The notes beneath the pieces are model-generated. The model was not told the DNA's origin, did not search any database, and saw only the letters and a list, made by a program, of their open reading frames with translations. Shown one piece after another: positions 19,420 through 26,645 of a stretch of DNA of 64,000 nucleotides. The stretch's first letter is position 1. Each line of letters opens with the position of its first letter. Made by a program: the position numbers and the translations under genes. Source of the DNA: Litorilituus sp. (GTDB lineage Bacteria > Pseudomonadota > Gammaproteobacteria > Enterobacterales > Alteromonadaceae); NCBI GenBank assembly GCA_030754235.1, contig JASMAS010000066.1:1-64000 (forward strand), given 5' to 3'.

Positions 19420-19940
19420 ACCCACGCCGTAAAAAACGCTTAACCATTGTTGCATCATTATTAATCGGTATTGGTGTAGTATCGGGACTTGTACTTTATG
19501 CACTTAGCCAAAATATTGATTTATTTTATACACCATCTGAAATTACCCAAGGAAAAAAGGGATCTGGTCTAAAACCTAGCATTGGTCAACGTATACGTAT
19601 TGGTGGTTTAGTGGTTCCAGGCTCTGTGCAACGTGATCCGAATAATTTAAAGGTCACCTTTAAATTATCTGATATGAAAATGCCGATTGTTTTCGATAAA
19701 AATGATTTATTAATCAGCGTTTACTATGACGGTATACTGCCTGATTTATTCCGAGAAGGCCAAGGAATAGTTGCTAATGGAACATTAATTCGCGGCAAAT
19801 CAGGCGCTTTACACGTTGAAGCTTCTGAAGTATTAGCAAAGCATGATGAAAATTATATGCCCACTGAATTAGCTGACTCTGATGGAAAAATCCACAAGAA
19901 ATTAGAATATAGTAATACACAGTTAAACAATAAATACTAG
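19416..19940 (+). CDS. ccmE: Periplasmic heme chaperone CcmE
   Basis: Binds heme covalently and delivers it to CcmF. An N-terminal membrane anchor (about residues 9-30) is followed by a beta-barrel (OB-fold) domain with [11 protein letters not shown]. The heme-binding His143 is in [11 protein letters not shown]. It has 174 residues, with a short polar tail. It overlaps ccmD by 4 bases (ATGA). The stop codon is unusual: the TA comes from the chromosome and the final G is the first base of the IS inserted here. Joining the two IS flanks (removing one TA) restores a TAA at the same place, so the protein is unchanged by the insertion. Confidence 0.96.
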   Translation: MNPRRKKRLTIVASLLIGIGVVSGLVLYALSQNIDLFYTPSEITQGKKGSGLKPSIGQRIRIGGLVVPGSVQRDPNNLKVTFKLSDMKMPIVFDKNDLLISVYYDGILPDLFREGQGIVANGTLIRGKSGALHVEASEVLAKHDENYMPTELADSDGKIHKKLEYSNTQLNNKY

Positions 19941-20734
19941 GGGCTGTTGATCTTTCACATTGGCAGCCAAATCATTGCACACGCCAGCGCTAACATACTC
20001 TCAAATTATAACTTTAATTTATCGTACCTTGTAGCTATGGAACGGAAGTGCTTCAGCCTTGCAAATGCGTTTTCGACTAAGTGCCTATATTTATACAAAC
20101 ACCAATCAATATCACCATTTCCAGTTTTAGAATTCTGCTTCCTAGGTATTACAGGGCTTGAGTTTCGTTCACGAACCTTGTTCCTAATAGCCTCACTATC
20201 ATAACCTTTGTCCGCTATGACAAAATCACTTTGCGGTAACAATTCAATCAATTCATTCGCCACTTTACTGTCATGAACATCACCACCTGTAATAATAAAT
20301 TCAATCGGTGACCCATAACTATCAACAGCTAAATGAATTTTACTTGTGTTGCCACCTCTACGGAGAGCTATAGCTTGTTCATACTCTAAAGCCGCACCTG
20401 TACTATGTTGGTGAGCTTTAACATAACTACCATCAATAAACTCCCATTCAGTATCGCTATTTTGTGTTAACGTTTTGAATAACCTCATCAATACGCCTTT
20501 GCTTGACCAAAGAAGAAAGCGACGATAAATGGTATTCCACAACCCAAAACATTCAGGTAAATCACGCCACGGACAGCCGACACGCAAGCGGTAAAGTATT
20601 CCTTCTAGCGTTTGTCGATGTTCAAGCTTGTTATAAACTCTATCTTCAAGCAATATAGCTTTTAGTTTCGACCACAGCTCATCAGTGAGCATTAATCGGG
20701 GCATGACAAAATTCAAACAAAGATCAACAGTCCC
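19940..20734 (-). mobile_element. IS5-family insertion sequence (about 795 bp)
   Basis: Terminal inverted repeats are GGGGCTGTTGATCTTTC on the left (19940-19956) and, reading inward from the right end (20734-20718), GGGACTGTTGATCTTTG, 15 of 17 matching. A TA is found at both outer edges (19938-19939 and 20735-20736), consistent with the 2-base target duplication of one IS5 subgroup. Inside lies a single transposase gene of the DDE type. The element sits between ccmE and the pseudopilin gene. Family assignment is by the transposase motifs and ends, not by a database match. Confidence 0.88.
20006..20704 (-). CDS. IS5-type transposase with a premature stop near its C-terminus
   Basis: DDE transposase, 232 residues as read. 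DUF4096-like N-terminal segment LTDELWSKLKAILL is followed by GCPWRDLPECFGLWNTIYRRF. The first catalytic Asp is in FIDGSYVKAHQHS, the second in FVIADKGYDS, and the Glu is in HLVENAFARLKHFR. The frame continues upstream of 20704 to 20761, but that part lies outside the IS, so ATG at 20704 is the real start. A TAA at 20008-20006 cuts the protein at YDKLKL. In the same frame 16 more codons follow (FESMLALACAMIWLPM) before a TGA at 19957-19955. That tail matches the usual IS5 ending, so a nonsense mutation has probably shortened it. Activity is doubtful. Confidence 0.85.
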   Translation of the reverse strand: MPRLMLTDELWSKLKAILLEDRVYNKLEHRQTLEGILYRLRVGCPWRDLPECFGLWNTIYRRFLLWSSKGVLMRLFKTLTQNSDTEWEFIDGSYVKAHQHSTGAALEYEQAIALRRGGNTSKIHLAVDSYGSPIEFIITGGDVHDSKVANELIELLPQSDFVIADKGYDSEAIRNKVRERNSSPVIPRKQNSKTGNGDIDWCLYKYRHLVENAFARLKHFRSIATRYDKLKL

Positions 20735-20904
20735 TAATGCTTCAGGCCCATACTTATCCAAAAACCCTGATTCATATTTTTATGTTCTATTAACTTAAAA
20801 TCATCCATGTGCTACTCTTTAATGTGGTTAGTTGGTTTTAAGATCGGAAGATCTGCTGTTAATATCACCAATATTGATGTTTAGTCGACTTTTTGGGGAA
20901 GCAG

Positions 20905-21390
20905 ATGAAAAATGGTTTTACCGTTATTGAATTGGTTATTGTGATTATATTATTAGCAATTTTATCTGTAACTGCATTGCCCAAATTTATAGACATGCGC
21001 TCTGAAGCGCTCTCAGCTAGAATGCAAGCTGTTGGTGGCACAATTAATAGTGCTAAAAATATTGTTTATGCTGCGGCACTTGCTCAGGGAAAGCAAGATG
21101 AATATTTTACCCCCAGTTCTGGCATCGCAAGCAGTACAGATCAACCTGAAGTTAGGGGAGTGAGTATTGAATATGGCTACCCAAAAGCGACTGTGGGTGC
21201 CATCATGGCAGCAACAAGCCTAAAACTGCACAGAGACGGTAAATCTGGCGATTATGACTTTAAGAAAATCACCACTACATTTATTATTTTTCCTAATGGT
21301 TTTAATAAGAATGAGCAATGCACAGTAACCTATTTTCAAGCAACAGCTAGCGAGCCAGCCCGAGTGGAAACTGATACCAATGGTTGTTAA
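20905..21390 (+). CDS. Type IV pilin-like protein (MSHA/pseudopilin type)
   Basis: Precursor of a type IV pilin or pseudopilin of 161 residues. The prepilin peptidase site is G/FTVIEL after a four-residue leader (MKNG), followed by the hydrophobic helix VIELVIVIILLAILSVTALP and KFIDMRSEALSARMQAV, closest to MSHA pilins. Two Cys residues near the C-terminus (in EQCTVTYF and the terminal Cys) could form a disulfide loop. The start is ATG at 20905 after GGGGAAGC; an upstream in-frame TTG would add four residues and is less likely. No other pilus gene is nearby, so it is a solitary copy and its assembly machinery must be elsewhere. Confidence 0.85.
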   Translation: MKNGFTVIELVIVIILLAILSVTALPKFIDMRSEALSARMQAVGGTINSAKNIVYAAALAQGKQDEYFTPSSGIASSTDQPEVRGVSIEYGYPKATVGAIMAATSLKLHRDGKSGDYDFKKITTTFIIFPNGFNKNEQCTVTYFQATASEPARVETDTNGC

Positions 21391-21472
21391 GAGCTATGCT
21401 AGTTCAACTAGGCAAAGTGTTAGTGGCTCATTATAAAGCACCAACACTAAACACTCTTACTAAGTAGGTGAA

Positions 21473-22348
21473 TTACTGCGTGTTCTGAGCCTGTTGAAGC
21501 GCCGCTTCAAGGGTGTTCTTAAGTAAACAAGCAATCGTCATGGGGCCAACACCACCTGGTACAGGTGTGATTGCCCCACAAACCTCACTGACAGAATCAT
21601 AAGCAACATCACCCACTAATTTAGGCTTGCCAGTTAACGCATCTTCAATACGGTTAATACCAACATCAATAACAGTAGCACCTTTTTTCACCCAATCTGC
21701 TTGCACAAATTCAGCGCGACCAACCGCAGCGACTAATATATCAGCCTGTTGACAAACTTGTGCTAAGTTTTTAGTACGAGAATGAGCAATTGTTACGGTA
21801 CAATTTTCTTGTAATAGCAAAAGTGCAACGGGTTTTCCGACAATATTAGAGCGACCGATAACTACCGCATGTTTACCAGATAAATCTCCTCCCAAATGTT
21901 GCTTAGCTAACATAATACAACCTTGAGGAGTACAAGGAACTAAAGCACCTTTTTCACCATTAAGTAAACGTCCTGAGTTCATTGCGTGAAAGCCATCAAC
22001 ATCTTTTGGTGGAGTTATCGCTTCAATGATAGCGCTTTCATCAATATGTTCAGGTAGTGGTAGTTGCACCAAAATACCATGAACACTATTATCATTATTT
22101 AATAAAGATAATTGCGATAATAAGTCAGTTTGGGTTGTTGTAGCAGGCAAGCGAATCTCATTAGAAATCATACCTACTTCTCTAGTTTGTTTGACTTTGT
22201 TGCGCACATATACTTCGCTGGCGGCATCTTCACCAACCAAGACCACCGTTAGGCTAGGAGTAATACCTTTCGATTTTTTAAGGGCTGAGACTTCGCGCGC
22301 AAGTTCTGATCGCAAATTAGCTGCAGCTTGTTTTCCATCTATAATCAT
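21473..22348 (-). CDS. folD: Bifunctional methylenetetrahydrofolate dehydrogenase/cyclohydrolase
   Basis: Interconverts 5,10-methylene-THF, 5,10-methenyl-THF and 10-formyl-THF using NADP, in the cytoplasm. It has 291 residues. Motifs are [16 protein letters not shown] with the catalytic Lys, the substrate loop [30 protein letters not shown], the nucleotide-binding [11 protein letters not shown] and the closing [15 protein letters not shown]. It is complete and ordinary. It converges with the pseudopilin gene. The next gene upstream on the same strand is a small DUF2375-like protein, 28 bases away. Confidence 0.97.
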   Translation of the reverse strand: MIIDGKQAAANLRSELAREVSALKKSKGITPSLTVVLVGEDAASEVYVRNKVKQTREVGMISNEIRLPATTTQTDLLSQLSLLNNDNSVHGILVQLPLPEHIDESAIIEAITPPKDVDGFHAMNSGRLLNGEKGALVPCTPQGCIMLAKQHLGGDLSGKHAVVIGRSNIVGKPVALLLLQENCTVTIAHSRTKNLAQVCQQADILVAAVGRAEFVQADWVKKGATVIDVGINRIEDALTGKPKLVGDVAYDSVSEVCGAITPVPGGVGPMTIACLLKNTLEAALQQAQNTQ

Positions 22349-22376
22349 TAGTTTTGTTTCAAGTTAGCGTGAATAA

Positions 22377-22601
22377 CTAGTTATAAGCAATATAATCAAC
22401 AGATAAGATCCGATCACCAATTTTATTTAACACTTCCACTTCACCATCACACACAGCGATGATTGATTTACCCTCCTTAAACTCAGGAGGTATAATGACT
22501 CTACCCTCAATATTTTGCTCGAAGGTTCTTACTTTATGGTGTAGTTCTAGACCGTCATCCTGGTAATATATAATCGTTACCTTACGTTGTCGTCTCGACA
22601 T
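22377..22601 (-). CDS. Small conserved protein, DUF2375/TIGR02922-like
   Basis: A 74-residue protein without signal peptide or membrane helix. It begins MSRRQRKVTIIYYQDDGLEL, then has an alternating pattern of beta-strand-like segments (GRVIIPPEF, SIIAVCDGEVEVL). I recall a small protein family of unknown function, first described in Colwellia psychrerythraea (DUF2375/TIGR02922), with this pattern; the assignment is from memory and not checked. It lies 28 bases upstream of folD and may share its transcript. No function is proposed. Confidence 0.6.
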   Translation of the reverse strand: MSRRQRKVTIIYYQDDGLELHHKVRTFEQNIEGRVIIPPEFKEGKSIIAVCDGEVEVLNKIGDRILSVDYIAYN

Positions 22602-22956
22602 AATATTATCTACTACTTGTTGTATATTGATAATTTTAAGACGGTTAAATATACACTATCAGTAATAAGAGTAAATGAGGAAGATGGTGAAAATTGCAAT
22701 TTTTTATCAATATGTTGTTTGATTAGCTGTAACTTGGATTTCAAATATAAAAAAAAACCTGAGCCAAAATGAACTCAGGTTCGATCAAATGACCGTTTAA
22801 CGCACCCTCAACTTTCATAGTTGACACATTACAATAGCAAAGCTGTCAACTATGAGTGTAGAGATGTTCTACTAAACCTTGATGTCAGAAATCAACGTTA
22901 GTAATTTAAACTAGCAAAATAGCCTTGGTGACTTTTACTTAATGAGCTAGATATAA
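22602..22956. other. Intergenic region downstream of nagP with hairpin and terminator
   Basis: Apart from the terminator at 22756-22781, this region holds an inverted repeat at 22811-22859. Its inner 12 bp arms, TCATAGTTGACA and TGTCAACTATGA, are perfect around a 17-base loop, and the wider 16-bp arms match at 14 positions. No gene was found. Confidence 0.6.
22756..22781 (-). terminator. Terminator of the nagK-nagA-nagP operon
   Basis: On the minus strand, AACCTGAG pairs with CTCAGGTT around a 10-base loop and is followed by a long T run. It lies about 180 bases after the nagP stop. Confidence 0.85.
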
Positions 22957-24255
22957 CTATTTCCACTTTTTCATTTTGCAGCCTTTGACCGCATAAAATA
23001 AAATAAAAAGGTAACAGGGAAACAACACTAAATACCCTCCTTGCTCAGCCATATTTGTCGCTGTTGAAGTAAGACTCCAAAACATAGGGCCGAAAGCCCC
23101 CCCTGAAATGCCCATAATGAGTAAAGCTGAGCCAACACTAGTTAACTTGCCGACACCAGATAAAGCCAAAGGAAAAACGGCTGGCCAAACAATAGCATTA
23201 GCAAAACCTAGAAAGGCTATTAACACTAAAGTATCTGGCAGCGCAACTCCGCCTAAAAATGTATTTGCAATGACATAAGCGTTATTGTCACCAAAAACAA
23301 TGCCTAGCGTTAAGAGCAGCCCAAGGATAGCTGAAATAATTAATGCTTTTTGTTGTGAAATAACACGTGGGATAAGCACAATTCCTAAAATGTAACCTGC
23401 AACCATACAAAGCATGGTATATGAGGTCATCATCGTGTAGTTTTCCACCCCTAAAGAAAGTGCAAATGTGCCGATGGTATCTCCGGCAATAACCTCTGCT
23501 GCAACATAGAAAAATAATGCAACAACACCTAACACTAGATTAGGGTGTGATAATGCCTCTTTAAGGTAGCCTGAGTGATCTTTATCTGCTTGAGCTTCAC
23601 TTTCTAATTCAGGCAATGGAGACATTTTTACAGCTAAGGCTAATAAACCAAGAAAAATTGCCATACCTAAATAAGGTAAAACTAACGAATTAGCCATATT
23701 ATTTATTTCAACTTGGGTTAATTCGCCACTAACGTTATCAAATCCACTTAAAATTAATGCCGTAAATACCATGGGTGCAATCACCCCTGCACCTTTATTT
23801 AAAATCCCCATAATAGAGATACGCGCGGCAGCTGACTCTTCTGGTCCAATGCGAACTACATATGGATTAACAGCCGTTTGCAATAAGGTGATACCAGATC
23901 CCATGACCAACTGTGCAAACAAAAATAAAGCAAAGATCTGTGTTTTAGCTGCCGGAATAAACAGTAATCCCGCTATCATCATGGTTGCCATACCCAACGC
24001 CATGCCCGTTTTATAACCAACTTTGCGAATAACTGCCGCCGATGGTAGTGCAGTAAAAGTTACGGCGATATAGAAGGAAAATAAAATAAGCGATGCTTCA
24101 AAGGGGCTCAGTCGCAAAATCTGCTGCAAATAAGGCATTAAAGAACCATTTAACCAAGTCGCAAAGCCTAGGATAAAAAAAAGTGTAGCAACTATTATCA
24201 TAGGCAAAGCATTACTTTGTTTTTTTTCGTTGCCTTGTGTTATTGACATTTCCAT
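22957..24255 (-). CDS. nagP: N-acetylglucosamine permease NagP (MFS, FucP/GluP-type)
   Basis: Twelve-helix sugar:cation symporter of the FucP subfamily of the major facilitator superfamily, 432 residues. It begins with a polar leader and FFILGFATWLNGSLMPYLQ, the family pattern, and has the conserved TLLQTAVNPYVVRIGPEESAAARISIMGILNKGAG segment. The region around residues 215-230 is the cytoplasmic central loop. The context (downstream of nagK and nagA, NagR operator before the operon) makes N-acetylglucosamine the likely substrate, as for NagP of Shewanella. Glucose or galactose transport cannot be excluded from sequence alone. No PTS component for GlcNAc is present, which fits a kinase-based pathway. 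Confidence 0.88.
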   Translation of the reverse strand: MEMSITQGNEKKQSNALPMIIVATLFFILGFATWLNGSLMPYLQQILRLSPFEASLILFSFYIAVTFTALPSAAVIRKVGYKTGMALGMATMMIAGLLFIPAAKTQIFALFLFAQLVMGSGITLLQTAVNPYVVRIGPEESAAARISIMGILNKGAGVIAPMVFTALILSGFDNVSGELTQVEINNMANSLVLPYLGMAIFLGLLALAVKMSPLPELESEAQADKDHSGYLKEALSHPNLVLGVVALFFYVAAEVIAGDTIGTFALSLGVENYTMMTSYTMLCMVAGYILGIVLIPRVISQQKALIISAILGLLLTLGIVFGDNNAYVIANTFLGGVALPDTLVLIAFLGFANAIVWPAVFPLALSGVGKLTSVGSALLIMGISGGAFGPMFWSLTSTATNMAEQGGYLVLFPCYLFILFYAVKGCKMKKWK

Positions 24256-24332
24256 AAGATCCTCATGTATTAATTTTTATTCTGTTAATTTTGTAATACG
24301 CTAATAAATTCAATATAGATAACTAGTAAACA

Positions 24333-25487
24333 CTATTTATCACTAGAACCTGTTGAACTATAACAAGGCTCGCCACCAATCCATGTTTCGTTAACCGATA
24401 AATCATCATTTAATACAATAAAATCAGCTCGTTGACCAACTTTTAATTCACCGCGACATGGGCGTTCACCATATAAATATTGTGCAGGATATAAACTCGC
24501 CATCCGCAATGCTTCATCTAGAGGAAGCTTTAGTGCTATGTGCGTATTCTTCACAGCTGTTGCCATATCTAAAGACGAGCCAGCTAACTCCCCTGTGGTT
24601 GAGGTTAGTTTTCCCTCTTCAACATATACGGTTCGATCATACAATGGGAATTCAGTTATGTTGGTACCTACCGGAGGCATAGCATCGGTTACTAAAAATA
24701 TTTTACCACCCTGCTTTGCTTTGATAGCTAATTGACAGCTAGCATAATCAACATGGTGACCATCAACAATTAGCCCTGCATAAGTATTATCATTTAGCAA
24801 AGCACAGCCAACTACGCCTGGCTCTCTTCCTTGCAGAGGCGACATTGCATTAAATAAATGCGTAAAACCGCTAGCGCCCGAATCTACTGCTTTTTGTGCC
24901 GTAGTAAAATCAGCATTGGTATGGCCTAAACAAACGTTAATGTTTAACTCAACCATACGGCTAATATCTTCAGGTGATACTGTTTCCGGTGCTAAAGTCA
25001 CCATAACTTGGCCAATATCTTTACGAGATAATATCGCCCATTCTTTCGTTGTTATCGGCCTGATGAACTCAGCACAGTGGGTGCCCTTCTTGGCTAAAGA
25101 CAGGTGTGGCCCTTCAAAATGGATGCCAATAATACCGGGTGTCTTTTGTGCTATTGCCAACGCTATTACATCAGCAGCTTTCGCCATGACTTCTACTTTA
25201 TCGGTTATCAAGGTAGGCATCATTGCTGTCGTGCCAAACCTAGCATGGGCAGACATGATAGTGGTGAGCTTACTTAACGAGGGAGAGTCATTAAATAAAG
25301 CCCCACCACCACCATTAACTTGTAAATCAATATAACCAGGAACAACTAAACCTTTAGCACGTAAATCAATATTATGTGTATCATCATCAATAGCGCTAAT
25401 CTCACCATTAACTATCGTGATAACGAGATCTGTGTGAAAATGATGCCCATCAAATAATTGAGGAGCATATAAGCGTACCTTTGTCAT
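24333..25487 (-). CDS. nagA: N-acetylglucosamine-6-phosphate deacetylase
   Basis: Removes acetate from GlcNAc-6-phosphate to give glucosamine-6-phosphate. It has 384 residues of an amidohydrolase-type TIM barrel. The first strand has YIDLQVNGGGG, where the usual HxH is replaced by QxN as in E. coli NagA. The metal-binding Glu is in IGIHFEGPHLS, and His ligands are in CLGHTNAD and THLFNAMSP. The catalytic Asp is in LVTDAMPP. The GEL/G-rich C-terminal segment ends with VLNDDLSV. It lies between nagK (17 bases upstream) and nagP, so the three form one operon under the operator at 26541-26564. Confidence 0.95.
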   Translation of the reverse strand: MTKVRLYAPQLFDGHHFHTDLVITIVNGEISAIDDDTHNIDLRAKGLVVPGYIDLQVNGGGGALFNDSPSLSKLTTIMSAHARFGTTAMMPTLITDKVEVMAKAADVIALAIAQKTPGIIGIHFEGPHLSLAKKGTHCAEFIRPITTKEWAILSRKDIGQVMVTLAPETVSPEDISRMVELNINVCLGHTNADFTTAQKAVDSGASGFTHLFNAMSPLQGREPGVVGCALLNDNTYAGLIVDGHHVDYASCQLAIKAKQGGKIFLVTDAMPPVGTNITEFPLYDRTVYVEEGKLTSTTGELAGSSLDMATAVKNTHIALKLPLDEALRMASLYPAQYLYGERPCRGELKVGQRADFIVLNDDLSVNETWIGGEPCYSSTGSSDK

Positions 25488-25504
25488 AATTTAATGCCTC
25501 ATCA

Positions 25505-26422
25505 CTAGTTGAATTGACCTATCTCATCTTGCTGCAGTGCCAACTTTTGTTGAACAAAAATCACAGCCCCAACTTCTGGAGGGCTTAATGATTCTGATAA
25601 CTGCATTTGCACCTCCTGCGACAACCATGCTTTTAGAATAGGCGCAATGCCACCCAGTAGCGAAATTCGTGCAGGTTTTTTCGCTAATAAAATTCGAGCT
25701 AGGGTATCGATATACTCAACCCCCTCTTCAATAATAGCTATGGCAACCTTGTCTCCCAAGTTTGCCGCATCAAATACTATATTGGCTAACTGGGCATAAA
25801 AAGTTGCCTTTTTTGAGACTATCATTTCAACTATGGAGGTTGCATCAGAGCAAGAGAGTTTTGTTAATAACATTTCATTCATTATTGATGGCTCTACAAT
25901 ACCGTCAATTGAAAGCAAGACTTGTTTGGTCGCTTGCAAGCCAAACCAAGCACCACTACCTTTATCTCCTTGAGGAAAACCATGACCACCGATAAGAAAT
26001 TCTTGCTCATCAATACATGAAAATCCACACGATCCTGTACCTGTAATAATGACGGCGCCATTGTTAACTTGGTGCGCTCCTAAACAGGCAATCATTAAAT
26101 CATGGGCTAAAAACATTTGCTTAAATGGATGTTTCCATAACTGCATTTGTTTCAATTGCGCTGGTAAATTAACACCCGCCAAACCAATACCGGCATTGAT
26201 ATTATGCAGGTTTACACCTTCTAAATCTGCATCTTTTAGCGCCAACGTAGCAGACTCAATAATTGAATTAGTTGCTTGCTCAAATCCATGTAGAGGGTTT
26301 CCTGGTCCAGACAGTCCTGTTCCTAAAATCTCATTATTTCCATTTGTAATAATGGCTTTACATTTGCTCCCACCACCATCAATACCTAAAAAAAATTCCT
26401 TGTTCTGACTACTTTTGAACAT
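25505..26422 (-). CDS. nagK: N-acetylglucosamine kinase (BadF/BadG family, NagK type)
   Basis: ATP-dependent kinase that phosphorylates imported GlcNAc at C6. It has 305 residues of the ASKHA fold. Phosphate-1 loop is FLGIDGGGSKCKAII near the start, then GLAGVNLP, the second phosphate loop in VIITGTGSCGFS, a segment GGHGFPQGDKGSGAWFG and the adenosine loop LLGGIAP. These match the BadF/BadG/BcrA/BcrD ATPase family, to which human NAGK and Shewanella NagK-II belong. It is not the ROK-type NagK of E. coli. It has a good ribosome-binding site (GAGG, 5 bases before ATG) and is the first gene of nagK-A-P. Confidence 0.9.
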   Translation of the reverse strand: MFKSSQNKEFFLGIDGGGSKCKAIITNGNNEILGTGLSGPGNPLHGFEQATNSIIESATLALKDADLEGVNLHNINAGIGLAGVNLPAQLKQMQLWKHPFKQMFLAHDLMIACLGAHQVNNGAVIITGTGSCGFSCIDEQEFLIGGHGFPQGDKGSGAWFGLQATKQVLLSIDGIVEPSIMNEMLLTKLSCSDATSIVEMIVSKKATFYAQLANIVFDAANLGDKVAIAIIEEGVEYIDTLARILLAKKPARISLLGGIAPILKAWLSQEVQMQLSESLSPPEVGAVIFVQQKLALQQDEIGQFN

Positions 26423-26540
26423 ACTAACCTCAGAGCTTTTCTCAATTGCTCAATGTTTTACTGCTAGCTGCACAAACTATTTTGCGCGGCTAATAGAACT
26501 AAAAAAATAAAATAAATATTGCTATTTCTTCATCTTACAC

Positions 26541-26564
26541 ACACATGACAGCGCTGTCATGTGT
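26541..26564. promoter_or_regulatory. NagR operator before nagK-nagA-nagP
   Basis: A perfect 24-bp palindrome, arms ACACATGACAGC and GCTGTCATGTGT, lies about 120 bases before the nagK start. The core TGACAGCGCTGTCA recurs at four other places in the locus, next to a LacI-type regulator gene, which supports it as the NagR site. Confidence 0.85.
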
Positions 26565-26645
26565 TTTTTCATACTTTCTTAAAAATAAAGCACTAATTTA
26601 TCTACGATTATAAATAATGAGTTGATTTTTATATGTTAGTTTCTC

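Noticed and set aside
20840-20858. AGATCGGAAG followed by ATCT, resembling a sequencing adapter start
   Set aside because: Only 10 bases match and the sequence continues into ordinary genomic DNA. It is also a simple AGATC-GGAA-GATCT inverted repeat, so contamination is unlikely.
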